In this document: piece after piece, positions 1 through 7,296 of the stretch
How positions within the stretch are numbered: the stretch's first letter is position 1
Layout of the letters: each line of letters opens with the position of its first letter
Origin: JAZREA01 sp045660545
Lineage (GTDB): Bacteria > Bacillota > Clostridia > Monoglobales > Firm-18
DNA: 22,300 nt
Reading direction: 5' to 3'
Assembly: GCA_045660545.1 (NCBI GenBank)
Contig: JAZREA010000001.1
Span: 1 to 22,300, forward strand
Program-made: the position numbers and the translations under genes
Notes under the pieces: model-generated
What the model was told of the DNA's origin: nothing
The model's input: the letters and a program-made list of their open reading frames with translations, nothing else
Databases searched by the model: none

Positions 1-423
1 AATTGTAGGTTCTCTGAAATTAGATGTAGAAAGCTTTTCTTTCGCACTAAGCGCCTTGTATGCGGTGTCGCGCAGTGAACGGCTGACCCTTACCGCGTTG
101 TTGTCCCTGAGGTAGCGACGTATCTCGCCAATAATCATAGGAACAGCATAGGTACTAAATTGCACACCGAGGTTTATGTCGAAGTTGTCAATAGCTTTTA
201 TAAGACCGATGCAGCCGATTTGAAAAAGGTCGTCAGGATTTTCCTTTCTGTTGCTGAATCGCCTTATAACGCTAAGGACAAGCTTTAAATTACAGCTGAT
301 GTATTTTTCGCGAGCATCAAGGTCGCCCTCTTTAACTTTTTTTAACAAGCTTTCTTTTTCATCCTTTGAAAGTACAGGAAGCTTTGAAGTGTTAACACCG
401 CAGATTTCAACCTTGTTTTTCAT
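1..423 (-). CDS. sigG: RNA polymerase sigma-G factor (partial, C-terminus outside window)
   Basis: Forespore-specific sigma factor that switches on late forespore genes during endospore formation. The 141 N-terminal codons are visible, read from ATG at 423 with GGAG about 9 bases upstream. The N-terminus carries the conserved sigma-G signature VEICGVNTSKLPVL. Sigma-70 region 2 follows: the core-binding stretch DLFQIGCIGLIKAIDNFD (about residues 66-83) and the -10 recognition stretch FSTYAVPMIIGEIRRYLRDN (about residues 90-109). Regions 3 and 4 would lie left of base 1; family length is about 257 residues. A terminator separates it from mgsA, so it should be transcribed on its own. The family assignment is firm because the N-terminal signature separates sigma-G from sigma-F and sigma-B. 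It shows that the organism belongs to a sporulating lineage. No sigma-F or sigma-G promoter could be assigned with confidence in the roughly 85 bases upstream. Confidence 0.93.
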   Translation of the reverse strand, partial: MKNKVEICGVNTSKLPVLSKDEKESLLKKVKEGDLDAREKYISCNLKLVLSVIRRFSNRKENPDDLFQIGCIGLIKAIDNFDINLGVQFSTYAVPMIIGEIRRYLRDNNAVRVSRSLRDTAYKALSAKEKLSTSNFREPTI

Positions 424-508
424 ATGCTCACGCTCCGTAAATATATTAAATTCCCTGATATAATTATTTACAAAGCAGTACTTTTATATTCAATATAAGG
501 TAAAAAAT

Positions 509-530
509 AAAACTCCCAAAAGGGAGTTTT
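509..530 (-). terminator. Rho-independent terminator of the zapA-mgsA operon
   Basis: A perfect 9-bp inverted repeat (AAAACTCCC / GGGAGTTTT) with an AAAA loop lies just after the mgsA stop codon. On the minus strand it is followed by ATTTTTTA, which serves as the U tract. It ends the long minus-strand operon and insulates sigG. The plus-strand flank GTTTT is weaker, so minus orientation is preferred. Confidence 0.85.
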
Positions 531-541
531 GTTTTAAAATA

Positions 542-955
542 TTAGTTCGAGCTGTTGGTAGGATTAACTATGTTTCTCCAGTCAAGGTCTCCTCTTTCCA
601 GACCGTGTATCAAAACTTCTGCCGTGGCAACGTTTGTTGCAACCGGTATGCTATGTATGTCGCAAAGCTTTAATAATGACGTAACATCAGGCTCGTGCTG
701 TGCGGCGGTCAAAGGGTCGCGGAAGAAGAGTAACAGGTCAATCTCGTTGTATGCAATTCTTGCTCCGATTTGCTGGTCGCCGCCTTGCGGACCGGTTAGG
801 AATTTTTGTATTTTAAGACCTGTAGCTTCGGATACGAGCGAAGCTGTGGTTCCGGTAGCAACGATGTTGTGCTTTGAAAGAATTCCCGAATAAGCGATAC
901 AAAATTCAATCATAAGGTCCTTTTTCTTGTCGTGTGCAATTAGCGCAATGTTCAT
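542..955 (-). CDS. mgsA: Methylglyoxal synthase
   Basis: Converts dihydroxyacetone phosphate to methylglyoxal and phosphate, a bypass that relieves sugar-phosphate build-up and returns phosphate. The 137-residue product matches the usual length of Bacillus-type MgsA. It begins MNIALIAHDKKK and keeps the phosphate-binding ATGTT motif, the GGDQQIGA motif and the LFFRDPLTAAQHEPD stretch that holds the catalytic aspartate of the family. The open frame extends upstream to 1072, but the start is set at ATG 955: that codon has AAAGGAGA about 7 bases upstream, matches the family N-terminus and avoids overlap with minD. It is the last gene of the operon, 19 bases after minD, and is followed by a clear terminator. 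mgsA commonly sits at the end of mre/min clusters in Firmicutes. Confidence 0.95.
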   Translation of the reverse strand: MNIALIAHDKKKDLMIEFCIAYSGILSKHNIVATGTTASLVSEATGLKIQKFLTGPQGGDQQIGARIAYNEIDLLLFFRDPLTAAQHEPDVTSLLKLCDIHSIPVATNVATAEVLIHGLERGDLDWRNIVNPTNSSN

Positions 956-974
956 TTTGTAGTCTCCTTTGGAA

Positions 975-1754
975 TTATTTTCTGCCAAAAAGCGAAAAGC
1001 GTTTTTTCTTTTCGTCCTGCAAAATCGGCACTTTTGCTCCGGCAATACGCATAGCGATATTTCCGTATGCAATACCCGACCTTGACTTTGGCTTTAAAAC
1101 AACAGGCTTTCCAATGTTGTTAGCCTTAATAATTTCTTTGTCGTCAGGAACGGCTCCGATAAGCGGCACCGCAACGATGTTGATAATATCGTCTATGCCT
1201 ACCATGTCTCCGTTTTTAACCATATCAACTCTTATCTTGTTTATTATAAGATAAATTTCGGAAAAATTCAAGTCCTCAAGTTTAGAAGCTGTCATATCAG
1301 CGTCCCTGATAGAAATAAGCTCAGGCGTGGCAACGATTATAGCCTTTTGTGCTTTGCTTGTCATCAGCATAAATCCTTCGTGCACACCCGCAGGACAATC
1401 GATTAGAATATAGTCGTAATATGGCGAAAGACGGTCAATAAGCTCGTTTAACTTGTCTTTGTCAATATCTTTAATATCAACGTTTTGAGGAGCAGGAAGA
1501 AGATGAAGCGACGTGTATTTTTCGTCAGAAGTAATCGCCTGTTCCCAATCACAGTTACCTACAATAACGTCGTTAAAATCATAGGCGATACTGTTTTGCA
1601 ACCCTACAATTACGTCTAGGTTTCTAAGACCGATGTCTCCGTCAATAAGTAAAACTTTTTTTCCCATTATTGCAAGAGCGTATCCAATGTTTGCAGTGGT
1701 AGTAGATTTACCTACGCCACCTTTGCCGGATACAATTGCTATTATTTCAGCCAT
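975..1754 (-). CDS. minD: Septum site-determining ATPase MinD
   Basis: Membrane-cycling ParA/MinD-type ATPase that helps keep the Z-ring away from the poles, usually by recruiting MinC. The deviant Walker A motif KGGVGKST is at residues 11-18, a switch region follows at IDGDIGLRNLD, and DYILIDCPAG gives the Walker B-like segment. The last 11 residues (KKKRFSLFGRK) form a basic amphipathic tail typical of the MinD membrane-targeting helix. Length 259 is normal. ATG 1754 has AAAGG upstream. It lies 29 bases after mrdA and 19 before mgsA, leaving no room for the minC and minE genes that usually flank it in Clostridia. MinD here must therefore use partners encoded elsewhere, or work without them. 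Confidence 0.95.
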   Translation of the reverse strand: MAEIIAIVSGKGGVGKSTTTANIGYALAIMGKKVLLIDGDIGLRNLDVIVGLQNSIAYDFNDVIVGNCDWEQAITSDEKYTSLHLLPAPQNVDIKDIDKDKLNELIDRLSPYYDYILIDCPAGVHEGFMLMTSKAQKAIIVATPELISIRDADMTASKLEDLNFSEIYLIINKIRVDMVKNGDMVGIDDIINIVAVPLIGAVPDDKEIIKANNIGKPVVLKPKSRSGIAYGNIAMRIAGAKVPILQDEKKKRFSLFGRK

Positions 1755-1783
1755 ATCTCATTATCCTTTCGTTGTAGATTATG

Positions 1784-3835
1784 TTACGGAATCAGTGTGT
1801 TGTATGGTGTTTGCGCCTCAGGCTGCGAATGTGCGTTCATGTAATAAGAAATAATGTTTCTGGCAATCGGCGCGACGTAGTTGCCGTGCCCGCCATGTTC
1901 AACAACAATTGCGATAGCTATCTGCGGGTCGTCTAACGGTGCCACCGCAACGAAAAGCGCATTTGCCGTACCGTTTGGAACGGAAGCCGTCCCCGTCTTT
2001 CCTCCGACCGGAATTTCGTAGTTTGCGAATACATTGCTCGCAGTACCGGTCTCGGAAACAGCCCTCATACCATCTATAATCGCCTTGTAGTTTTCCTTGG
2101 AAATATCAACTTTGTCGACAACTTCCGGTGTGTTCTTGACAACAACCGAAGCGTCAGTTCCGCTTTTTACTTCCTTGACAATGTGCACTTTGTACCTTGT
2201 GCCTCCGTTTGCAAGAGTTGCTACGTAGTTTGCAAGCTGAAGAGGTGTAAAAAGATGGTCGGACTGACCTATTGAAGCTTGCAGAGTGTCGCCGGGGTAC
2301 CATTCTCTGTCAAGCTTTTTTCTGTATTCTCTTGAAGCAAAGATGCCTTTTGATTCGCCCGTAAGTTCTATACCTGTGTATTCGCCAAGTCCGAATTTCT
2401 TTCCATAGCTTGATAACGTGTCAATTCCCATCCGCCTGCCAACTTCGTAGAAGTAGTAGTTGCACGAGTTTTCAATTGCTTGTGAGACGTTTTGCGGGCC
2501 GTGAGTTCTGCCCGTGTCGGAAAATACCCAGCAAACAGGAGCGTAGCCTGACGTTTCGTAATATCTGTAAATACCAAGGTCTGTGATCTTTTCGTCGGTA
2601 GTTGTTACTCCCGATTCGAGCGCTGCAATAGCCGTCAGCATTTTAAATGTAGAGCCGGGCGCATAAGTTCCGGAAATTGCGCGGTTCCACATTGGCTTGT
2701 TTTCATCTTTTAGTAGCTTGGAGTAGTCTTCGTTAAAGGTATCCTGGTTGTAGGTGGGGTAGGAGGCTATTGCCAACACCTCACCGCTGTTAACGTCCAA
2801 AACTGCAACGGCACCTGCCGAGGCTGCATAGCTTTCGGGGTTGGTGCTTATGGATTTTATAACACTTGCGAGGGAGTTTTCTGCAACTTTTTGCAGTTCC
2901 AGGTCAAGAGTAAGGACTACGTTGTTGCCCGGAGTTGCAGGCGAGGTTTGCAGTACGTTGAGCGTGTGTCCGTTAATGCTTTGTTCTATGCTCTGCGTCC
3001 CGTCAATACCACGCAGGTAGCTTTCCATAATCTTTTCTATACCGTCTTTTCCGATTATGTCGTTCATACCGTAACCGCTGTCTTTTAAAACATCGTATTC
3101 TTCCTTGTAAATTCTGCCGACTCTACCTATTATGTGAGAAGCGATACTGGTATTGTTGTAAACCCTGATTGGCTCAACAGATATGTTTACCCCTGAAAAC
3201 TTGTCGTTTTGCTCACGGATGTACGAAACAACCTCCGCCGGAACGTCCTCTGCAAAGGTGTATGGGGTGGAGTAGTTAAAGTTGCTTATTACCATTTCAT
3301 ATCTGACACCGGCAATTTTTCGTTTTTCAATGTCGGTGTATTTTTCGTCAATTTCGTACTTTTTATATAGCTCGCCTAAAATATCAGTCCCGGACATCTT
3401 GCTGTCAAATTCGTTGTCTTTTTTGAATTTTTCGATATTTTTCTCGTCGTCCTTGTAGCTGTAAAGGGGCGTGTTAAATACAAATTCGCCCTCTGCGGTA
3501 ATCGGCAGGGAGTCGTAGTAATCCGCGCCATATTTTTCAAGAATATAAATAGTGTCAAGTATCAATTTGTTTAGGTTTTCGTTTTTAATATACTCCTTGG
3601 TATATACAATGTTAAAGCCCATTCTGCTTGTGGCGATGGGGCGTCCGTATCTGTCGGTTATCTCACCGCGCGTAGCTGTAATAGGGGTGGATTGTAAAAG
3701 CCTTTTTTCCGACTGTTCTCTGTACGATACACCGTTAATAATTTGCAGGTTAAAAAGCCTGATGAAAATAGCGACAAAAAGGACGATAACAATAACAGAC
3801 ATCCAAAAGTATCTGCTTTTTAGATTATTGTTCAT
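1784..3835 (-). CDS. mrdA: Penicillin-binding protein 2, elongation-specific transpeptidase (class B)
   Basis: Crosslinks peptidoglycan during rod elongation, working with the MreBCD complex. It is a single-pass membrane protein with one TM segment at about residues 11-33, then a pedestal/dimerisation domain and a C-terminal transpeptidase domain. The catalytic motifs are complete: STFK (S395, K398), SCN (457-459) and KTG (613-615). The 683-residue length fits clostridial PBP2. ATG 3835 follows a strong AAGGAGG, and its first four bases overlap the mreD stop (ATGA), indicating translational coupling. The SpoVD/PBP2B septal class is less likely because no PASTA domain is present and the neighbours are mreBCD. 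The usual partner glycosyltransferase gene rodA is not next to it. Confidence 0.93.
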   Translation of the reverse strand: MNNNLKSRYFWMSVIVIVLFVAIFIRLFNLQIINGVSYREQSEKRLLQSTPITATRGEITDRYGRPIATSRMGFNIVYTKEYIKNENLNKLILDTIYILEKYGADYYDSLPITAEGEFVFNTPLYSYKDDEKNIEKFKKDNEFDSKMSGTDILGELYKKYEIDEKYTDIEKRKIAGVRYEMVISNFNYSTPYTFAEDVPAEVVSYIREQNDKFSGVNISVEPIRVYNNTSIASHIIGRVGRIYKEEYDVLKDSGYGMNDIIGKDGIEKIMESYLRGIDGTQSIEQSINGHTLNVLQTSPATPGNNVVLTLDLELQKVAENSLASVIKSISTNPESYAASAGAVAVLDVNSGEVLAIASYPTYNQDTFNEDYSKLLKDENKPMWNRAISGTYAPGSTFKMLTAIAALESGVTTTDEKITDLGIYRYYETSGYAPVCWVFSDTGRTHGPQNVSQAIENSCNYYFYEVGRRMGIDTLSSYGKKFGLGEYTGIELTGESKGIFASREYRKKLDREWYPGDTLQASIGQSDHLFTPLQLANYVATLANGGTRYKVHIVKEVKSGTDASVVVKNTPEVVDKVDISKENYKAIIDGMRAVSETGTASNVFANYEIPVGGKTGTASVPNGTANALFVAVAPLDDPQIAIAIVVEHGGHGNYVAPIARNIISYYMNAHSQPEAQTPYNTLIP

Positions 3836-4341
3836 CTATGTAGACCTCCTTGCTTTTTTTCACCAAAAAGTGCGTTAGTCAAAAAGAAAATCGGTACAGA
3901 AATTATTGCCGAGTAAATGGCGGTAGGCACAGAGGGGTATAATATACCTTCAAGTACCCCTGATGAGCTCCAGATAGTAAAATGTAAAAAGTGGACAATC
4001 TCTTCAAATAAAAACGAGGCAATAAAAGTAAACAGCGCGATAACGCCTGCGTTTTTACGCATATATCCTTTTACCAGGTAAGCGCCAAGCGCCCCGATAA
4101 TCATGTATATAATAGCTGATACAACCGTAGTACCGCTGCTTAGTGCGTCAATTATAATGCCGCATATAAGGCCAACTGATATTCCGTATCCCACTCCGCA
4201 AATTATCCCTGTTGAAATTACAAAAGATATTACTATGTTTGGGGAAATCCCGTTAATTTCAACCAGGTCAGCAAGCGATACCTGTAGCCCGCATAGTATA
4301 ATAATTGTCAGTGCGAATTTAAGATATTTAATAAATTTCAA
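3832..4341 (-). CDS. mreD: Rod shape-determining membrane protein MreD
   Basis: Integral membrane part of the elongasome, bridging MreC and the lipid-linked wall-synthesis enzymes. The product is about 169 residues and almost wholly hydrophobic, with roughly five predicted TM segments and a glycine-rich central stretch (GTGIICGVGYGISVGLICGI region), as usual for MreD. Start choice: a GTG at 4350 is in frame, but its upstream bases hold no SD. TTG at 4341 has GAGGTGG five bases upstream and gives the expected N-terminus (MKFIKYLKF), so TTG is preferred. mreC stops immediately before this SD, and mrdA starts within the mreD stop, so the three genes should be translated in a coupled fashion. Confidence 0.88.
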   Translation of the reverse strand: MKFIKYLKFALTIIILCGLQVSLADLVEINGISPNIVISFVISTGIICGVGYGISVGLICGIIIDALSSGTTVVSAIIYMIIGALGAYLVKGYMRKNAGVIALFTFIASFLFEEIVHFLHFTIWSSSGVLEGILYPSVPTAIYSAIISVPIFFLTNALFGEKKQGGLHR

Positions 4342-4351
4342 TGGAGCCACC

Positions 4352-5179
4352 TCAGTTAGTTATGACGTAAACCTCATAAAGTCTGTCGAAGTCAACGGTA
4401 GGTTTTACCTCGGCATATTGCGATACACCCTGGTTTTCAGAATGTATTTGTGTTATTTTACCAACGTTTATCCCCTTCGGGTAAACTCCTCCAAGACCCG
4501 ACGTTTTAGCAACGTCACCAACAGTGATGGTAGAGTCTTTGGAAATATAAGTCATCTTGCAAAGGCCTTTTTCTGCAAGCTCTACATCTCCGTCAATAGT
4601 AGCCATGTCGCCGCTGCGCTGCACAACGACTGCTACCGTACTTTGTGAATCTAATATAGTAGTAACCCGCGCCCAGTCCTTGCCGATGTCGGTTATGTGT
4701 CCGACCAGTCCGTCGTATGTAATGACGGAGTCAGCCATACTTAGCCCGTCATTTGTACCCTTGTCAATCGTGATAGACAAAAACCACTTGCTAGAATCTT
4801 TTCCGATAACATTAGCTGCTTCAAGCTTAAAATCCTTATAAGTATCTTTTATTCCCAAAAGCTTACGCAGCCGTTCGTTCTCGTACTTGTACTCGCTGTA
4901 TTGGTCGATTCTCGATTCTAAAACGGATATTTTCTGGTTTAGACGTTCGTTCTCTTCTCTTATTTTTGCTATGTCGCCAAAGTGGGAGAAGAAGTCCCTT
5001 ACGCCTGAGGATACGTTGTAGACAAGCTTTTGAACAGGCATAGTTATCTTAACTATGATGTTGTCAGAAGCAGTAGTCTCGTATGAGCGGTTAACGCTAA
5101 ACATCATAGCTATTATAAGCAATATTGTAATTGTAATCAAAATAACTATATACTTGTTTTTAAATATCCTTTTAATCAT
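4352..5179 (-). CDS. mreC: Rod shape-determining protein MreC
   Basis: Bitopic membrane protein that links cytoplasmic MreB filaments with extracytoplasmic PBP2. One N-terminal TM segment lies at about residues 9-28. A coiled coil follows at about 65-95 (KIREENERLNQKISVLES region), then the paired beta-barrel MreC domain with the conserved GLVGHITDIG and SGLGGVYPKGI motifs. At 275 residues the length is normal. ATG 5179 overlaps the mreB stop by four bases (ATGA). The SD is poor (AAAAG), so translation probably depends on ribosomes arriving from mreB. Confidence 0.95.
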   Translation of the reverse strand: MIKRIFKNKYIVILITITILLIIAMMFSVNRSYETTASDNIIVKITMPVQKLVYNVSSGVRDFFSHFGDIAKIREENERLNQKISVLESRIDQYSEYKYENERLRKLLGIKDTYKDFKLEAANVIGKDSSKWFLSITIDKGTNDGLSMADSVITYDGLVGHITDIGKDWARVTTILDSQSTVAVVVQRSGDMATIDGDVELAEKGLCKMTYISKDSTITVGDVAKTSGLGGVYPKGINVGKITQIHSENQGVSQYAEVKPTVDFDRLYEVYVITN

Positions 5180-6195
5180 CTTTTAGATGTTAGCAACACC
5201 TTTCTTAAAGAATTTATTTCGTCCAGCACTCGAGCGGTACCCAAGGTAACGCAGTCGAGCGGAGTTTCTGCGATGTTTGCCTTAATTCCTGTCTCGTCAG
5301 AAATTACTTTGTCAATACCCCTTAACAGAGCACCACCGCCGGTAATCATAATTCCGCGCTCCATAATGTCTGCGGCAAGCTCAGGAGGCGTTTTTTCCAG
5401 AGTTGTCTTTATGCAGTCAATAATTGACATAACAGGTTCCGTAAGAGCTTCTCTGATTTCTTCCGAGGTAACAACTATCTTTTTGGGCAGCCCGCTTAGC
5501 AGGTGTCTGCCGTTAATTTCCATAGTTTTTTCCTCGTCCATTGGGTAAGCAGAACCGATTTGTATTTTAATTTGTTCTGCGGTTCTCTCGCCAATAGTTA
5601 CGTTTTGAGTGCGTTTGATATATTGCACAATCGCGTTGTCAAAGTGGTCTCCCGCCACTCTTAAAGAAACGCTCGTTACAATTCCGCCCAGCGAAATAAC
5701 TGCTACTTCAGAAGTTCCTCCGCCGATGTCGACAATCAGGTTGCCGGCAGGTTCTTCGACAGCAATACCTGCACCCATAGAGGCTGCCATAGGCTCTTCA
5801 ATCAGGAACGATTCCTTCGCACCTGCCTGCATAACAGCTTCCTCGACGGCTCTTCTTTCAACCTCTGTAATTCCTGACGGAACGCATACTATAATGTTTG
5901 GTTTAAAAATACTGTGTCTGTTTTTGCAAGCCCTTTTTATAAAGTATTTGAGCATGTGATGTGTGAAGTTAAAGTCTGCAATAACTCCGTCTTTCATAGG
6001 TCTTATGGCAACGATATTTCCGGGGGTTCTGCCCAGCATAAGCTTTGCTTCGTCTCCGACTGCTAAAATTTCTTTCGTGTCCTTGTTTATAGCAATAACA
6101 GATGGCTCACGCACAATAATACCCTTGCCTTTTAGGTAAACCAATGTGTTTGCAGTGCCAAGGTCTATTCCTAAATCTTTGTGGAACCTATTCAT
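5176..6195 (-). CDS. mreB: Rod shape-determining actin homologue MreB
   Basis: Bacterial actin that forms membrane-bound filaments and steers the elongation machinery around the cell. The actin-fold phosphate-binding motifs are present: DLGTANT at residues 11-17 and DIGGGTSEVAV in the middle. The later adenosine-binding stretch GGGALLRGID is also there. Length 339 is typical. ATG 6195 has AAAAGGAG about 9 bases upstream. It is the first of the mreBCD trio, 23 bases downstream of maf. A paralogue (Mbl or MreBH) cannot be ruled out by sequence alone, but position next to mreC and mreD supports MreB. Confidence 0.96.
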   Translation of the reverse strand: MNRFHKDLGIDLGTANTLVYLKGKGIIVREPSVIAINKDTKEILAVGDEAKLMLGRTPGNIVAIRPMKDGVIADFNFTHHMLKYFIKRACKNRHSIFKPNIIVCVPSGITEVERRAVEEAVMQAGAKESFLIEEPMAASMGAGIAVEEPAGNLIVDIGGGTSEVAVISLGGIVTSVSLRVAGDHFDNAIVQYIKRTQNVTIGERTAEQIKIQIGSAYPMDEEKTMEINGRHLLSGLPKKIVVTSEEIREALTEPVMSIIDCIKTTLEKTPPELAADIMERGIMITGGGALLRGIDKVISDETGIKANIAETPLDCVTLGTARVLDEINSLRKVLLTSKR

Positions 6196-6218
6196 TATTT
6201 GTTTGCTCCTTTTGCCGT

Positions 6219-6794
6219 TTATAAATTAAACTCGTTGTAAAGATATCTGCTCAGCTTGTATATAGGTAGTCCCACAACGTTGTTGTAGTCGCCATCAAGC
6301 TTTGTAACAAAGGAGGAGGCAGTACCCTGGATGCTGTACGCTCCTGCTTTGTCAAGCGTGTTACTTGTTTTGATATATTCTTTAATTTCTGAGTCTGATA
6401 ATTCTTTAAATGTAACTTTTGTCTGTTCAAAGTCAGTTATACGTTTTTGGTCGCTTGTACGGATGATTGTAAAGCCTGTAAAAACAGAATGAGTCTTGCC
6501 TGACAAAGAACGCAGCATTTTAAAAGCTTCCGTTTCGTCCGCAGGCTTTCCAAGCGTTTTTTCGTCAATGGCTACTACTGTATCTGCACCGATTACAATA
6601 GCGTCGTAGTCAATCTTCTTTGCAACTTCCGATGCTTTTTGGAAAGATAAGTCTTTCACAATTTCCTCAACCGCAAGTGTGTTGTCAATTTTTTCTTCCG
6701 ATTCGCTTACAATTACGTCGAAGTTTAGTCCCAAAACTTTTAACAGTGCGCTTCGACGCGGGGAAGCAGAAGCCAGTATAATTTTCATATCCAT
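6219..6794 (-). CDS. maf: Maf-type nucleoside triphosphate pyrophosphatase
   Basis: House-cleaning enzyme that hydrolyses dTTP, UTP and modified pyrimidine nucleotides to monophosphates, and is linked in Bacillus to septum arrest. The signature SASPRR near the N-terminus, the catalytic GADTVV aspartate, the LGKPADE segment and the AGAYSIQG motif mark the Maf/YhdE family. An in-frame ATG exists at 6821, but ATG 6794 (MDMKIILAS) has GAGG five to six bases upstream and fits the family N-terminus. ATG 6788 is a second possibility. The product is about 191 residues. It lies between dut and mreB, and maf next to mreB is a long-recognised arrangement in Firmicutes. Confidence 0.93.
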   Translation of the reverse strand: MDMKIILASASPRRSALLKVLGLNFDVIVSESEEKIDNTLAVEEIVKDLSFQKASEVAKKIDYDAIVIGADTVVAIDEKTLGKPADETEAFKMLRSLSGKTHSVFTGFTIIRTSDQKRITDFEQTKVTFKELSDSEIKEYIKTSNTLDKAGAYSIQGTASSFVTKLDGDYNNVVGLPIYKLSRYLYNEFNL

Positions 6795-6841
6795 ATAAAC
6801 CTCATGTGTATTTTTGTGCAAAAATACATAATTTATCCGTA

Positions 6842-7291
6842 TTATTTTCCCGTCGAGCCGATTCCGCCTTCGCCTCTCGTTGTCTGTGGAAGCTCTTCTG
6901 TCACATTAACGCTTGGAATACACACCGGGGTAATAACTAACTGCGCAATTCTGTCGGCAGGGTTTATTACAAAATCTTTGTCCGACAAGTTAGCGAGAGA
7001 AACCTTAATTTCTCCGCGGTAGTCGCTGTCGATTACACCGACAGAGTTTGATAGAGTAACGCCGTGTTTAAATCCAAGTGAGCTTCTTACATATACCAAG
7101 GCAACATATTCGTTAGAAGGAAGAGCGATGGAAATTCCTGTCGGAATAACTCTGTGTCCTCCTGACGGAATTGTTATGCTTTCGTCTATACATGCCGCAA
7201 GGTCCATCCCTGCTGCGCCCTCGCTTGCGTAAAAAGGAGCGGGTATACTCTTGCCGATTTTGTCAGATTCATATTTTATTTTTAGCTCCAT
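6842..7291 (-). CDS. dut: Deoxyuridine 5'-triphosphate nucleotidohydrolase (dUTPase)
   Basis: Hydrolyses dUTP to dUMP and pyrophosphate, keeping uracil out of DNA and feeding dTMP synthesis. The five motifs of trimeric dUTPases are all seen in order: AAGMDLAA, VRSSLGFKHG, GVIDSDYRGEI with the catalytic Asp, RIAQLVI, and the glycine-rich C-terminal arm RGEGGIGSTGK that closes over the active site. Length 149 is standard. ATG 7291 has AAAGGAG about 8 bases upstream. It is in the operon between the U32 gene and maf, so two nucleotide-sanitising enzymes are co-expressed with cell-shape genes. Confidence 0.96.
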   Translation of the reverse strand: MELKIKYESDKIGKSIPAPFYASEGAAGMDLAACIDESITIPSGGHRVIPTGISIALPSNEYVALVYVRSSLGFKHGVTLSNSVGVIDSDYRGEIKVSLANLSDKDFVINPADRIAQLVITPVCIPSVNVTEELPQTTRGEGGIGSTGK

Positions 7292-7296
7292 CTTGT

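Noticed and set aside
424..508. A sigma-F/sigma-G type promoter for sigG
   Set aside because: Some weak matches (for example TTGTAA with TTTAAT at 17 bp) exist, but none fits the forespore consensus well enough to list.
555..1254. Plus-strand open frames over mgsA and minD
   Set aside because: Shadows of two certain minus-strand genes.
1755..1783. Remnant of minC between mrdA and minD
   Set aside because: Only 29 bases are present, just enough for the minD ribosome binding site; no MinC-like fragment.
4103..4648. A 181-residue plus-strand open frame
   Set aside because: Antisense to mreD and mreC, with no supporting motif.
6722..6735. A further near-match to the small-RNA motif (GTTTAGTCC) in maf
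   Set aside because: It lies inside a host coding sequence, is shorter, and is not next to a start site; likely chance.
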